Positions 17,929-27,158 of a stretch of DNA of 64,000 nucleotides are shown piece by piece; position 1 is the first letter of the stretch; each line of letters opens with the position of its first letter. The stretch comes from Clostridiales bacterium (GTDB lineage Bacteria; Bacillota; Clostridia; Oscillospirales; Acutalibacteraceae), in NCBI GenBank assembly GCA_012839185.1, contig DUNU01000015.1, forward strand, positions 62,001-126,000, given 5' to 3'. The notes under the pieces are model-generated. The model had not been told where the DNA came from. It did not search any database and saw only the letters and a program-made list of their open reading frames with translations. The position numbers were made by a program, and so were the translations under genes.

Positions 17929-18819
17929 ATGAAAACCAAAATTTTTACAGGTTCTGCTATTGCAATTGTTACACCTTTTACCGCTGACGGCTCAAAGGTT
18001 AATTATGCAAAATTAGAGGAAATTATTGACTATCAGATATGTAATGGTACAGATGCTATTGTAGTTTGCGGTACTACCGGTGAAGCTCCGACGCTTGAAG
18101 ATCCGGAACATGTTGAGTGTATTCGAACTGCTGTAAAAGCTGCGTCAAAACGAGTCCCCGTAATTGCCGGTACCGGAAGCAATTTTACCGCACACGCTGT
18201 ATGGATGAGTAATGAGGCGGAGAAATGCGGTGCAGATGCTTTGCTCTGTGTTACTCCGTATTACAACAAAACAAGTCAGGATGGTTTAATTACACACTAT
18301 AACTTCTTGGCAGATAATACAAACCTTCCGATGATTGTGTATAATGTCCCCTCCAGAACGGGAGTAAATATTGCTCCTTCCACTTATTTCGAGCTTTCAA
18401 AACATCCAAGGATAAACGGAATAAAAGAAGCGAGTGGAAATCTTTCCGAGTTTGCCAAAACGGTTGCGTTATGTGGTGATACGTTAAATTATTACAGTGG
18501 CAATGACGATCAGATTGTTCCGATAATGTCATTAGGCGGAAGTGGTGTAATATCAGTTTTGGCACATGTGGCACCTAAAATTGCTCACGACATCCCGACA
18601 CTTTATCTTGAGGGAAAAACAAACGAATCGGCAAAACTTCAGCTTGAATGGCTGGATTTATGCAATGCACTTTTCTGCGATGTCAATCCGATTCCTGTTA
18701 AAGCAGCATTGAATTTAATGGGATTTGACGTTGGACCTTGTCGTCTGCCTTTGGTTGGTATGAACGAAAAAAATCTGAATATTCTAAAAACAGCTCTTAA
18801 AAATCATGAGCTAATCTGA
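17929..18819 (+). CDS. dapA: 4-hydroxy-tetrahydrodipicolinate synthase
   Basis: 296 residues. Condenses aspartate semialdehyde with pyruvate, first step of the diaminopimelate/lysine branch. CGTTGEAPTL, the proton-relay tyrosine in VYNVPSRTGVN, and the Schiff-base lysine in NGIKEASGN are present. AGAGGTG precedes the ATG at 17929. Lies 48 bases after asd, which supplies its substrate. No dapB is in the window. Confidence 0.96.
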   Translation: MKTKIFTGSAIAIVTPFTADGSKVNYAKLEEIIDYQICNGTDAIVVCGTTGEAPTLEDPEHVECIRTAVKAASKRVPVIAGTGSNFTAHAVWMSNEAEKCGADALLCVTPYYNKTSQDGLITHYNFLADNTNLPMIVYNVPSRTGVNIAPSTYFELSKHPRINGIKEASGNLSEFAKTVALCGDTLNYYSGNDDQIVPIMSLGGSGVISVLAHVAPKIAHDIPTLYLEGKTNESAKLQLEWLDLCNALFCDVNPIPVKAALNLMGFDVGPCRLPLVGMNEKNLNILKTALKNHELI

Positions 18820-18831
18820 TAAGGAAATTAA

Positions 18832-20346
18832 ATGACTAAGAACCGACTTTTTGAAAAATTTAAGGAATCACTGGCAGCAGTGCTTCCGATTGTTTTTATT
18901 GTATTAGCATTATCTTTTACGATTACACCGCTGGAATCAGGCACGTTGCTGACTTTCTTGGTTGGGTCGGCATTATTGATATTTGGTATGGTCTTATTTT
19001 CATTAGGTTCTGAACTTGCAATGGAACCTATGGGAGAAAGATTGGGAGCAAGAATTACTGCATCAAAGAAATTACCCTTAGTGTTGATTTTGACTTTTGC
19101 AATCGGATTTATGATAGCAATAACAGAGCCTGATTTGCAGGTTCTTGCAGGGCAAATGCAGGCAATTCCGCCTAAAACTTTGATTTTGACCATCGCATGC
19201 GGTGTCGGTTTGTTTTTGTTGCTGGCGGTTGTTCGTATGCTTATAGGCATGACTTTACGCACGCTGTTGTTAATTTCATATGCCATAATTTTTATACTTT
19301 GTATATTTGCACCGCCAGCATTATTACCCGTTTCATTTGATGCAGGTGGTGTTACTACCGGACCTATGGTCGTACCTTTTGTTATGGCTTTTGGTATCGG
19401 TATTTCTTCAATCCGTAGGGATAAACATGCTGCAGATGACAGTTTTGGTTTGGTTTCGTTATGTACAGCCGGTCCGATTGTAGCAGTACTTCTTCTTGGA
19501 GTTATTTTTAAGCCGGACTCAATTCAGTTCTCAGAAACATTGGTTCCGAATGTTGAACATTCGCTTGAGCTAAGTAAGATGTTTTTGTCGGAAATTCCAA
19601 TTTATCTTAAGGAAATGGCAAGTGCACTTTTCCCCTTGTGTGTTTTTTATGGTGTATTTCAACTTATCACACGTTCTGCTGAAAAGAGAGCGTTGAAAAG
19701 GATTGTTGTCGGTGTTTTATACACATTTTTCGGATTATCGATTTTTTTAACAGGTGTCAATGTCGGATTTATGCCGGTAGGTTACCTTTTAGGCAGTGCC
19801 TTGGCAGGGTATAGCATTAAATGGATTGTTGTTCCGGTTGGTATGCTTATCGGTTATTTCATTGTAAAAGCGGAGCCTGCTGTGCCTATTTTAATTAAGC
19901 AGGTTGAAGAACTTACTGACGGACAGATTTCCGGAAAATCCCTTAATCTTAGTCTGTCAATCGGTGTAAGTGTATCTGTTGGTTTAGCGATGATCAGAGC
20001 AATTACGGGAATTTCTATATTATGGTTAGTTGTTCCGGGATATTTTATTGCTTTTTTGCTGTCCTTCTTTGTTCCGAGGATATTTACTGCGATTGCTTTT
20101 GACTCAGGTTCCGTTGCGTCAGGACCTATGACTGCAACATTCTTAGTCGCTTTTGCAATGGGTGCTTGTGCTGCGGTAGGAGGAAATATTGCATCGGATG
20201 CATTTGGTGCTGTTGCCATGGTTGCAATGACTCCGGTTATAACTATGCAAATTTTCGGTGTGGTTTATAAAATGAAAGCAAAGGGTGCAGACATTGAAAC
20301 AGTTACGGCGGATGTAGATGATTACGCAATCATCGAGTTGATGTAG
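18832..20346 (+). CDS. DUF1538 integral membrane protein, internally duplicated
   Basis: 504 residues, about twelve membrane segments in two homologous halves. The duplication is visible directly: SFDAGGVTTGPMVVPFVMAF near residues 165-184 and AFDSGSVASGPMTATFLVAF near 423-442. Each half also has an IAITEPD- or KAEPAVP-type segment. The family is a predicted transporter of unknown substrate, usually paired with the PII-like protein encoded next. It starts 12 bases after dapA. The duplicated acidic FD.G...GPM motifs in each half suggest an inverted-repeat or two-domain ion/solute channel fold (inference). Confidence 0.88.
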   Translation: MTKNRLFEKFKESLAAVLPIVFIVLALSFTITPLESGTLLTFLVGSALLIFGMVLFSLGSELAMEPMGERLGARITASKKLPLVLILTFAIGFMIAITEPDLQVLAGQMQAIPPKTLILTIACGVGLFLLLAVVRMLIGMTLRTLLLISYAIIFILCIFAPPALLPVSFDAGGVTTGPMVVPFVMAFGIGISSIRRDKHAADDSFGLVSLCTAGPIVAVLLLGVIFKPDSIQFSETLVPNVEHSLELSKMFLSEIPIYLKEMASALFPLCVFYGVFQLITRSAEKRALKRIVVGVLYTFFGLSIFLTGVNVGFMPVGYLLGSALAGYSIKWIVVPVGMLIGYFIVKAEPAVPILIKQVEELTDGQISGKSLNLSLSIGVSVSVGLAMIRAITGISILWLVVPGYFIAFLLSFFVPRIFTAIAFDSGSVASGPMTATFLVAFAMGACAAVGGNIASDAFGAVAMVAMTPVITMQIFGVVYKMKAKGADIETVTADVDDYAIIELM

Positions 20347-20355
20347 GAGGCAGTT

Positions 20356-21048
20356 ATGTTACATTTGATGGTTACGATTACAGACAGACATCGTCTTGCT
20401 GATTTTATTTCGCTCTATCGGACAAATAATATTTTAATCAATTATATTACATTGGGGCATGGTACGGCTGCCAATGAAATACTTGATTTGTTGGGCTTGG
20501 CGGAGAAAGAAAGAGCTGTATGTTTTGCGGTTGTTGATGATGAAACTTGGTTTTCATCCAAACGAACATTGGAAAGAAAAATGAAAATAGACGTTCCCGG
20601 TACCGGAATAGCGTTCACCGTTCCCATGAGCAGTATCGGTGGAGGCAGGGAACTTAAAATGTTTACCGGTGGATTTAATTATCAAAGAGGCGAGGTGTCT
20701 GAGTTGAAGAAAACAGATCATGAACTTATAGTAGTTATTTGCAATCAAGGTTATAGTGGTCAGGTAATGGATGCGGCAAGAGAGGTCGGTGCCGGTGGCG
20801 GGACAATCATTCATGCAAAAGGCACTGGTATGAAAGAAGCTGAAAAATTCCTCGGAATTACTCTTGCAAGTGAGAAGGAAATGATATTTATTGTATCAAG
20901 AACTCATCGTAAGAATGCAATTATGCAGGCAATAATGGAAAAAGCAGGTTTGGATACAAAAGCAAAAGCTGTTACTTTTTCATTACCTGTAACAGATACA
21001 GCCGGATTGAGGCTTATTGAAGATGAGTCCAATGGTGAGGAAATATAA
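20356..21048 (+). CDS. Tandem PII-like nitrogen regulatory protein
   Basis: 230 residues composed of two PII-like modules. The C-terminal one (about 119-220) reads IVVICNQGYSGQVMDAAR...GGGTIIHAKGTG, typical of GlnB/GlnK. The N-terminal half aligns with it: GHGTAANEILDLLGL with AKGTGMKEAEKFLGI, and GIAFTVPMSS with AVTFSLPVTD. PII proteins sense ATP/ADP and 2-oxoglutarate or other small ligands and gate partner proteins. Starting 10 bases after the DUF1538 gene, it most likely regulates that membrane protein. Confidence 0.88.
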   Translation: MLHLMVTITDRHRLADFISLYRTNNILINYITLGHGTAANEILDLLGLAEKERAVCFAVVDDETWFSSKRTLERKMKIDVPGTGIAFTVPMSSIGGGRELKMFTGGFNYQRGEVSELKKTDHELIVVICNQGYSGQVMDAAREVGAGGGTIIHAKGTGMKEAEKFLGITLASEKEMIFIVSRTHRKNAIMQAIMEKAGLDTKAKAVTFSLPVTDTAGLRLIEDESNGEEI

Positions 21049-21092
21049 ATACAGAATTCAGTATATCAAAATAAAATCAAAGGAGCAACACT

Positions 21093-21683
21093 ATGGCAAA
21101 GATGTATTATCAAGGTCACGGCAGTTTCCGTTTGACAACTGATAAAGGTACAGTAATTTACGTCGATCCCTATGCAGGTAAGGGCTATGATGTTCCCGCT
21201 GATTTAATTTTAATTACGCATGAGCATTATGACCATACCGCTGTTGAGAAGGTTAATTGTAAAGATTCATGCAAGGTGTACAGAAGCGGAGATACATTGG
21301 TAAACGGAGATTATAAGACATTTGTTGAAAAAGATGTTAAGTTCACGGCTGTTCCGGCTACCAATAAAAATCATTCTATTGATAAATGTGTCGGGTATAT
21401 CATAGAAATTGACGGGCTGAAAATTTATGCTGCCGGCGATACTTCAACTACCGAGTTTATGCCAAAAATGGCTGATATGAATATTGATTACGCAATTTTA
21501 CCGACCGACGGAATTTACAACATGGATCCCGTTGAAGCATCAAAATGTGCCGAAATGATAAAGGCAAAAACGACAATTCCCATTCACAACAAGCCGGGCG
21601 AACTCTTTGATGTTTCTATGGCTGATAAATTCCATTGTGAAGGTAAAAAAGTTGTTTTACCCGATGAGGAAATAGTACTGTAA
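21093..21683 (+). CDS. Metallo-beta-lactamase-fold hydrolase
   Basis: 196 residues, single-domain MBL fold resembling the UPF0173/YtkL-like group. Metal ligands HxHxDH are H43, H45, D47, H48 in THEHYDH, with AAGDTST later as the bridging aspartate and IPIHNKPG as the final histidine. No signal peptide. AAGGAGCAAC precedes the ATG. Probably the last gene of the asd operon. Substrate unknown. Confidence 0.9.
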   Translation: MAKMYYQGHGSFRLTTDKGTVIYVDPYAGKGYDVPADLILITHEHYDHTAVEKVNCKDSCKVYRSGDTLVNGDYKTFVEKDVKFTAVPATNKNHSIDKCVGYIIEIDGLKIYAAGDTSTTEFMPKMADMNIDYAILPTDGIYNMDPVEASKCAEMIKAKTTIPIHNKPGELFDVSMADKFHCEGKKVVLPDEEIVL

Positions 21684-21699
21684 TTTCATTGATTTGCTA

Positions 21700-21728
21700 T
21701 TGACAAAAAAGGGATAATGATGTACAAT
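21700..21728 (+). promoter_or_regulatory. Promoter for metK riboswitch transcript
   Basis: TTGACA (21700-21705) and TACAAT (21723-21728), spacer 17, directly ahead of the S-box element. Confidence 0.8.
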
Positions 21729-21744
21729 AAATCAAATTAAATAC

Positions 21745-21848
21745 TCACCTTATTAAAGAGCAGTGGAGGGAACGGCCCTATGAAACTGCAGCAACCTACA
21801 TTTGCAAGGTGCCAAATCCGACGGTTTAAGCCGAGAGATAAGGGTATC
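21745..21848 (+). ncRNA. SAM-I (S-box) riboswitch
   Basis: The conserved core is plain: GCAGTGGAGGGAACGGCCC with ATGAAACTGCAGCAACC, then AAGGTGCCAAATCC and GAGAGATAAGG. P1 pairs ACCTTAT at the 5' end with ATAAGGGT at the 3' end. It precedes metK, so high SAM should shut off SAM synthetase expression through the terminator at 21849-21878. Confidence 0.96.
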
Positions 21849-21878
21849 ATGCTCATCTCTTGGTGAGCATTTTTTTAT
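21849..21878 (+). terminator. Riboswitch-controlled terminator of metK
   Basis: Stem ATGCTCA / TGAGCAT with an 8-base loop, followed by seven T residues, immediately downstream of the S-box aptamer. Confidence 0.88.
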
Positions 21879-21902
21879 AGAAAACGAAGGCAGGATTACA
21901 TA

Positions 21903-23087
21903 ATGAAAAGATTTTTTACCAGCGAATCTGTAACGGAAGGACATCCCGATAAAGTGTGCGATCGGATTAGCGATGCAGTTGTTGATGCCATGCTTGCACA
22001 AGACCCGTATTCTCGTGTTGCTTGTGAAACAATTGTAACTACCGGAATGACTTTGATTATGGGAGAAATTACAACTAAAGCAGTTGTTGACATTCCCGCA
22101 ATTGCTCGACGTGTAATCAACAGCATTGGCTATACTCATCCCGAATATGGTTTTGACGGAAATACTTGTGCGGTACTTACTAATATCGATAAACAGTCGA
22201 CTGATATTGATATGGGTGTATCTAAATCTCTGGAACATAAATGCGGAGAAGAAGACGATTATAACCTTTACGGTGCGGGAGATCAAGGTATGATGTTTGG
22301 TTTCGCTTGCACAGACACGCCCGAATTTATGCCGCTTCCCATTTCGCTTGCACAGCAACTTGCAAAACGACTTGCCGATATTCGTAAAGACGGCACTCTT
22401 TCTTATCTTCGTCCCGACGGAAAAACACAAGTTACTGTTGAATATGATGAAAATAATAAGCCCGTTCGCGTTGAAGCAGTAGTAATTTCAACTCAACATG
22501 ACGAGGATGCAACTTGTGAGCAGATTCGGGCAGATATGATTGAACATGTTATTAAGCCGATTATTCCTGAGAAATATCTCGATGACGATACAAAATATTT
22601 TGTTAATCCTACCGGCAGATTTGTTATCGGCGGTCCCGCAGGCGACAGCGGTTTAACCGGAAGAAAGATTATAGTCGATACTTACGGCGGATATGCCTCA
22701 CATGGCGGAGGTGCTTTTTCCGGTAAGGATCCGACAAAAGTTGACAGAAGTGCAACTTATGCTGCTCGTTATGTTGCAAAAAATATTGTTGCTGCAGGAT
22801 TGGCGGATAGAGCACAGATTGAAATTGCTTATGCTATAGGTGTTGCAAATCCGGTTTCCGTAATGGTTGATACATTCGGTACCGGTAAATTTTCTGACGA
22901 AGAGATTTCAAAAGCTGTCGAAAAAGTATTTGATCTTCGTCCTGCAGCTATTATAGACAAGCTTGACCTTCGCAAACCCATATATGAGCCTCTTGCTGCT
23001 TACGGTCATTTTGGAAGAACAGACCTTGACTTATCTTGGGAAAAGACAGATAAGGTTGACGAGCTTCTTGCAGTTATAAATAAATAG
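21903..23087 (+). CDS. metK: S-adenosylmethionine synthetase
   Basis: 394 residues. Makes SAM from methionine and [18 protein letters not shown] at the N-terminus, [12 protein letters not shown] and [16 protein letters not shown] are the family signatures, and the length is standard. It is under S-box control and is followed after 5 bases by a Gfo/Idh/MocA gene. Confidence 0.98.
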   Translation: MKRFFTSESVTEGHPDKVCDRISDAVVDAMLAQDPYSRVACETIVTTGMTLIMGEITTKAVVDIPAIARRVINSIGYTHPEYGFDGNTCAVLTNIDKQSTDIDMGVSKSLEHKCGEEDDYNLYGAGDQGMMFGFACTDTPEFMPLPISLAQQLAKRLADIRKDGTLSYLRPDGKTQVTVEYDENNKPVRVEAVVISTQHDEDATCEQIRADMIEHVIKPIIPEKYLDDDTKYFVNPTGRFVIGGPAGDSGLTGRKIIVDTYGGYASHGGGAFSGKDPTKVDRSATYAARYVAKNIVAAGLADRAQIEIAYAIGVANPVSVMVDTFGTGKFSDEEISKAVEKVFDLRPAAIIDKLDLRKPIYEPLAAYGHFGRTDLDLSWEKTDKVDELLAVINK

Positions 23088-23092
23088 TTAAT

Positions 23093-24073
23093 ATGATAAA
23101 ACTTGCCACAATAGGAACCTCCTGGATAACTGCCGATTTCGTGAAAGCGGCACAGACCGTAGAGGGTATTGAATATGTTGGTGCATATTCGAGAGATATT
23201 ATTAAAGCACGTGTGTTTGCAGCCAAATTTGGTGGCAAGCTTTGTTTTGATGACCTTGATGAATTTGCGTGTTCCGAAGATTTTGATTCGGTATATATCG
23301 CAAGTCCGAATGTATTTCATTATGAGCAGTCAAAGTTATTACTGAATGCAGGGAAAAATGTAATATGTGAGAAGCCGATTACTGTTACTCCAGAACAGCT
23401 TTCTGAACTTCAAACTCTTGCAAAGGAAAAAGATTTGGTTTATATGGAAGCCATTATGTTTTTGCATATTCCCGAACTGCAAATTCTGAAAGACACCATG
23501 AAAACTATCGGAAATATCACATCTGCACATCTCGATTTTTCGCAATTATCATCAAAATATAAACTTCTTACCCCTGATTTTGTCCCAAATATTTTTAATC
23601 CGAGAATGGCTGCCGGCTGTCTTATGGATATCGGTATATACAACGTGTATACGGCACTTGAACTTTTCGGTGTTCCCGAAACAATAAAGGCGGATTCATA
23701 TTTTATGTCTACCGGTGCTGACAGTCACGGTGTCGCTGTTTTTAATTATCCGGACAAACAGGTTACTTTGAATTATTCAAAAGTGGCACAAAGTTACGGA
23801 TATTCACAGATTTTCGGAGATAACGGTACGATACTTATTCCGTCAATATCACAACTTAACAATATGAAAGTAATTTACTCCGATGGTATAGAAAAAATAT
23901 TATCCGAAGATTTAAGTCGTACATACATTATGTCTTGCGAGGCAAAAGCTTTTCGTAATTATATCGAAAAGAAAGATAATTACCCTGAATACAATTATGT
24001 ATCTGATATCGCTCTTAAAACATCGAAAGCAATGTTTGAAATAAGAAAGCAAAATCCTGAGTTTTTGTTTTAG
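23093..24073 (+). CDS. Gfo/Idh/MocA family oxidoreductase
   Basis: 326 residues, NAD(P)-dependent dehydrogenase fold. The N-terminal start MIKLATIGTSWITADFV is a slightly altered dinucleotide motif; NVICEKPITVT carries the EKP motif with the catalytic lysine; MAAGCLMDIGIYNVY is the usual C-domain signature. Substrate is probably a sugar or polyol but cannot be assigned. It begins 5 bases after metK without a clear Shine-Dalgarno, so it is probably cotranscribed with metK and would fall under the same SAM control. Confidence 0.9.
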   Translation: MIKLATIGTSWITADFVKAAQTVEGIEYVGAYSRDIIKARVFAAKFGGKLCFDDLDEFACSEDFDSVYIASPNVFHYEQSKLLLNAGKNVICEKPITVTPEQLSELQTLAKEKDLVYMEAIMFLHIPELQILKDTMKTIGNITSAHLDFSQLSSKYKLLTPDFVPNIFNPRMAAGCLMDIGIYNVYTALELFGVPETIKADSYFMSTGADSHGVAVFNYPDKQVTLNYSKVAQSYGYSQIFGDNGTILIPSISQLNNMKVIYSDGIEKILSEDLSRTYIMSCEAKAFRNYIEKKDNYPEYNYVSDIALKTSKAMFEIRKQNPEFLF

Positions 24074-24122
24074 TATATGCATTGTAAAGCAAGATTTTGC
24101 ACATAAATTCCTGATAACATAG

Positions 24123-24150
24123 AAAAAGACCGAAATTAACGGTCTTTTTT
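24123..24150. terminator. Bidirectional terminator
   Basis: AAAAAGACCG (24123-24132) pairs with CGGTCTTTTT (24140-24149) around a 7-base loop. It ends the metK unit on the plus strand and the tRNA-Ala transcript on the minus strand. Confidence 0.88.
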
Positions 24151-24152
24151 AT

Positions 24153-24228
24153 TGGTGGATCTGAAGGGATTCGAACCCTCTACCTCTCGAATGCGAACCG
24201 AACGCTCTCCCAAGTGAGCTACAGCCCC
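24153..24228 (-). tRNA. tRNA-Ala(CGC)
   Basis: 76 nt cloverleaf with encoded CCA. Anticodon loop TTCGCAT gives anticodon CGC (codon GCG). The acceptor GGGGCTG pairs with CAGATCC and includes the G3-U70 pair that specifies alanine. The fourth acceptor pair is G4-A69, a mismatch. T-arm GAGGG TTCGAAT CCCTT is canonical. Confidence 0.93.
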
Positions 24229-24240
24229 GTTTATGTTCAA

Positions 24241-24269
24241 ATGATATCATATTTATAATTTCCTGTCAA
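24241..24269 (-). promoter_or_regulatory. Promoter for tRNA-Ala
   Basis: Minus strand TTGACA (24264-24269) and TATCAT (24241-24246), spacer 17, 13 bases from the tRNA 5' end. Confidence 0.7.
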
Positions 24270-24281
24270 CTGTTTTTTCTC

Positions 24282-24310
24282 TTGCAAATTTGTATCAAGT
24301 ATGATACAAT
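24282..24310 (+). promoter_or_regulatory. Promoter for flavoprotein-cmk-ispH unit
   Basis: TTGCAA (24282-24287) and TACAAT (24305-24310), spacer 17. Confidence 0.65.
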
Positions 24311-24338
24311 GAAACGGATGTTATTTGAAAGGCAAAGT

Positions 24339-25571
24339 ATGAGTAAAGTAATAGTAATCGGAGCAGGTGCGGCAGGCTTGATTGCTGCGGGATTTGCTGC
24401 ACAAAACGGTAATGAAGTGATATTACTTGAACGAAATCCCAGACCGGCACGAAAGCTTATGATAACAGGCAAGGGAAGGTGTAATGTTACTCATTTTACT
24501 ACCCTGATAAACGATTTAATCGAAGCTGTTCCGGTAAACGGCAGATTTTTATATTCCGCATTTACTCGCTTTATGCCAGCAGATACTATGGATTTTTTTG
24601 AAGAGCTTGGTGTTCCATTGATAGTGGAACGAGGTGACAGGGTATTTCCCGAATCTCAAAAGGCAGTTGATATTGTCGATGCTCTTGTTAAGTTTGCAAA
24701 ACAAAATAAGGTAAAGATTATTGTAGGCAGAGCAAAACATTTTAATACAGAAAACGGTATTATCAAAGCTGTAATTACGGAAGATAATGAAGAAATATCA
24801 GGCGATGATTTTATCGTTGCCACAGGTGGTATGTCATATCCGCTGACAGGTTCAACGGGCGACGGTTATTCTTTGGCAAAAGAACTCGGTCATACAATAA
24901 TCACACCTAAACCTTCATTGGTTCCCCTTGAAATATCGGAAGAATGGTGTGCTGATTTGCAAGGCTTATCTCTTCGTAATGTAAGTATTTCCATTCGCAA
25001 TATTAACACCTATACCGAAATTTATAAGGATTTCGGTGAAATGCTCTTTACTCATTTCGGAGTATCGGGGCCGATTATTCTTTCGGCAAGTTCGCATATC
25101 CGTGATTGTAAAAGCGGTCAATATATTATTGAACTTGACCTTAAGCCTGCATTATCAAGAGAACAACTTGATGCAAGGATACTTCGTGACATTGCCGAAT
25201 TTGCAAATAAGACATTAAACAATGCTTTAGTTAAATTGTTACCAAAGGCATTGATTCCCGTTGTGCTGGATTTAGCTGATTTGAATCCAAATATTAAAGC
25301 TAATCAGTTAACAAAAGAAATGCGTTCCGATTTGGTTGAAACGTTAAAATGTATGACAATGACAATTGAAGGTTTTCGACCGATTGAAGAAGCGATTGTT
25401 ACGTCCGGTGGAGTATCAGCTAACGAAATTGATCCGAAAACTATGCGGTCAAAATGGTGTGAAAACTTATATTTTGCAGGTGAAGTGATTGATGTTGATG
25501 CATATACCGGAGGTTATAATTTACAAATTGCGTTTTCCACCGGAAAACTCGCTGGAAGCAGTATATATTAA
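24339..25571 (+). CDS. BaiN/HI0933-family NAD(P)/FAD-dependent oxidoreductase
   Basis: 410 residues. N-terminal FAD-binding motif VIVIGAGAAGLIAAGFAA, then ARKLMITGKGRCNVTH, a strong signature of the HI0933/YhiN/BaiN family, and the C-terminal EAIVTSGGVSANEID...YFAGEVIDVDAYTGGYNLQIAFSTG. Relatives are annotated aminoacetone oxidase-like; BaiN of Clostridium scindens is linked to bile acid dehydroxylation, but the family is widespread and the reaction here is unknown. AAAGGC precedes the ATG at 24339. It is followed by cmk after 11 bases, a common Clostridia arrangement. Confidence 0.92.
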   Translation: MSKVIVIGAGAAGLIAAGFAAQNGNEVILLERNPRPARKLMITGKGRCNVTHFTTLINDLIEAVPVNGRFLYSAFTRFMPADTMDFFEELGVPLIVERGDRVFPESQKAVDIVDALVKFAKQNKVKIIVGRAKHFNTENGIIKAVITEDNEEISGDDFIVATGGMSYPLTGSTGDGYSLAKELGHTIITPKPSLVPLEISEEWCADLQGLSLRNVSISIRNINTYTEIYKDFGEMLFTHFGVSGPIILSASSHIRDCKSGQYIIELDLKPALSREQLDARILRDIAEFANKTLNNALVKLLPKALIPVVLDLADLNPNIKANQLTKEMRSDLVETLKCMTMTIEGFRPIEEAIVTSGGVSANEIDPKTMRSKWCENLYFAGEVIDVDAYTGGYNLQIAFSTGKLAGSSIY

Positions 25572-25582
25572 GGAGAAGAATT

Positions 25583-26242
25583 ATGATAAACATTGCAATT
25601 GACGGTCCTGCCGGTGCAGGAAAAAGCACGGCGGCAAAAGCAGCTGCAGCAAAATTGGGATTCATTTATGTTGATACTGGAGCCTTGTATCGTGCGGTAG
25701 GGATCAATGCGTTACGCAGAAACATTGAAACTACCGATGTTGAGGGTGTTATTTCAACTCTTGACGGACTTTCAATTTCAATTCGCTTTATTGATGGAAC
25801 GCAACATGTGTATATCGGAGATGAAGATGTTTCAGTTGATATTCGTTTGCCGGAAGCATCAATGGCAGCATCAAATGTATCAAAAATTCCCGAAGTGCGG
25901 GCATTCTTATTTGACCTTCAGCGAAATCTTGCCGCAGAAAATAATTGTGTAATGGATGGCAGGGATATAGGCACTGTTGTTCTTCCTGATGCACAAATTA
26001 AAATATTTTTAACCGCATCTCCCGAAATTAGGGCAAAAAGACGTTATAATGAACTTATTGAAAAGGGTACTCCCGTTGATTTCGATGTTCTTTTAGCTGA
26101 AATAATCCAAAGAGATTATAACGATTCTCACAGAGAGATTGCTCCGTTAAAGCCCAGTGAAGACGGAATAGTAATCGATACAAGTGGCATGACTATTGAC
26201 GAAACGGCAGATATAATTGTCGATTTGGTAAATAAATTATGA
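25583..26242 (+). CDS. cmk: Cytidylate kinase
   Basis: 219 residues. Phosphorylates CMP/dCMP. P-loop GPAGAGKST (8-16), VDTGALYRAVGI, DGRDIGTVVLPDA and RRYNELIEKG are the family landmarks. AAGGAGAAG precedes the ATG, and the stop overlaps the ispH start by four bases (ATGA). Confidence 0.97.
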   Translation: MINIAIDGPAGAGKSTAAKAAAAKLGFIYVDTGALYRAVGINALRRNIETTDVEGVISTLDGLSISIRFIDGTQHVYIGDEDVSVDIRLPEASMAASNVSKIPEVRAFLFDLQRNLAAENNCVMDGRDIGTVVLPDAQIKIFLTASPEIRAKRRYNELIEKGTPVDFDVLLAEIIQRDYNDSHREIAPLKPSEDGIVIDTSGMTIDETADIIVDLVNKL

Positions 26243-27105
26243 TTACAATAGCAAAAACGGCAGGCTTCTGTTTTGGTGTTGCTCGTGCGGTTGATATGCT
26301 TGAAAAAATGATAGCTGAAGGAACAAAAGTTGCTACCCTCGGCTCTCTTATTCATAATCCCATTTATGTTGACAGCTTAAAGCAACGGGGAGTAATTATT
26401 GCTCAATCAATTGACGAAGTTCCCGAAGACTATACTTTAGTATTGAGAACTCATGGTGTTCCGCTTGAAATTAAAAACGAGCTTGATAAACGACAAATAA
26501 AATATATTGATGCCACTTGTCCTTTTGTTCGCAAGATTCAAAAAATCGCATATGAAAACACCGCAGATGACACTGTTACACTGATTGCCGGTGATAAAGT
26601 TCATCCCGAAGTCGTTGCCATAAAAAGCTATTGCAAAGGCGAGTGTATGATATTTGGGGATCTTGATGAGCTTGAGAATATAGTCCGATATAACAGTTTT
26701 GATGGCAAAAAAGTAATCGTTGTTTCTCAGACGACTTTTAATGTTGTTGTATTTGAATCGTGTGTTGAATATATTAAAGAAAAAATACCCGATGCTATTA
26801 TTTACAATACGATTTGTAAAGCTACCGAAGACAGACAAGAAGAGGCACGAAAGCTGTCAAAAGAAAGTGATTTGATGATAGTATTGGGTGGCTCAAATAG
26901 CTCAAACACTAAAAAATTAGGTGATGTATGTCAGGAGAATACGAAAACACTTGTTGTTGAATCAGCCAAGGAGTTACAATCATTTGACTTTTCAAAGTAT
27001 TCTGCTATCGGTATCACAGCAGGTGCGTCAACTCCCTCAAATATTATCGATGAAATGAATAATTTGTTGAAAGTATACAAAAAACAAGTTGAAAATTCTA
27101 CATAA
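26239..27105 (+). CDS. ispH: 4-hydroxy-3-methylbut-2-enyl diphosphate reductase
   Basis: 288 residues. Last step of the MEP isoprenoid pathway, a [4Fe-4S] enzyme. The three cluster cysteines are in AGFCFGVARAV (C11), DATCPFVRK and YNTICKATEDRQ. In many Firmicutes this domain is fused to ribosomal protein S1; here the two are separate, with S1 encoded 129 bases downstream under its own promoter. With dxr and ispG elsewhere in the window this shows use of the MEP route. Confidence 0.97.
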   Translation: MITIAKTAGFCFGVARAVDMLEKMIAEGTKVATLGSLIHNPIYVDSLKQRGVIIAQSIDEVPEDYTLVLRTHGVPLEIKNELDKRQIKYIDATCPFVRKIQKIAYENTADDTVTLIAGDKVHPEVVAIKSYCKGECMIFGDLDELENIVRYNSFDGKKVIVVSQTTFNVVVFESCVEYIKEKIPDAIIYNTICKATEDRQEEARKLSKESDLMIVLGGSNSSNTKKLGDVCQENTKTLVVESAKELQSFDFSKYSAIGITAGASTPSNIIDEMNNLLKVYKKQVENST

Positions 27106-27123
27106 CTTTTCCGAAAATAAGTG

Positions 27124-27152
27124 TGTACAAAATTCATTTTATATGTTATAAT
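27124..27152 (+). promoter_or_regulatory. Promoter for ribosomal protein S1
   Basis: TGTACA (27124-27129) and TATAAT (27147-27152), spacer 17. Confidence 0.5.
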
Positions 27153-27158
27153 ATTTGT

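Noticed and set aside
18828-19286. A 152-codon minus-strand frame opposite the DUF1538 gene
   Set aside because: Antisense to membrane helices; Asn/Thr/Lys-rich pattern expected from the complement of hydrophobic codons.
21753-22430. A 225-codon open frame on the minus strand opposite metK
   Set aside because: It is antisense to the well-conserved metK coding sequence and covers its riboswitch; composition (Cys/His/Phe/Ser-rich) looks like a mirror frame, with no ribosome site.
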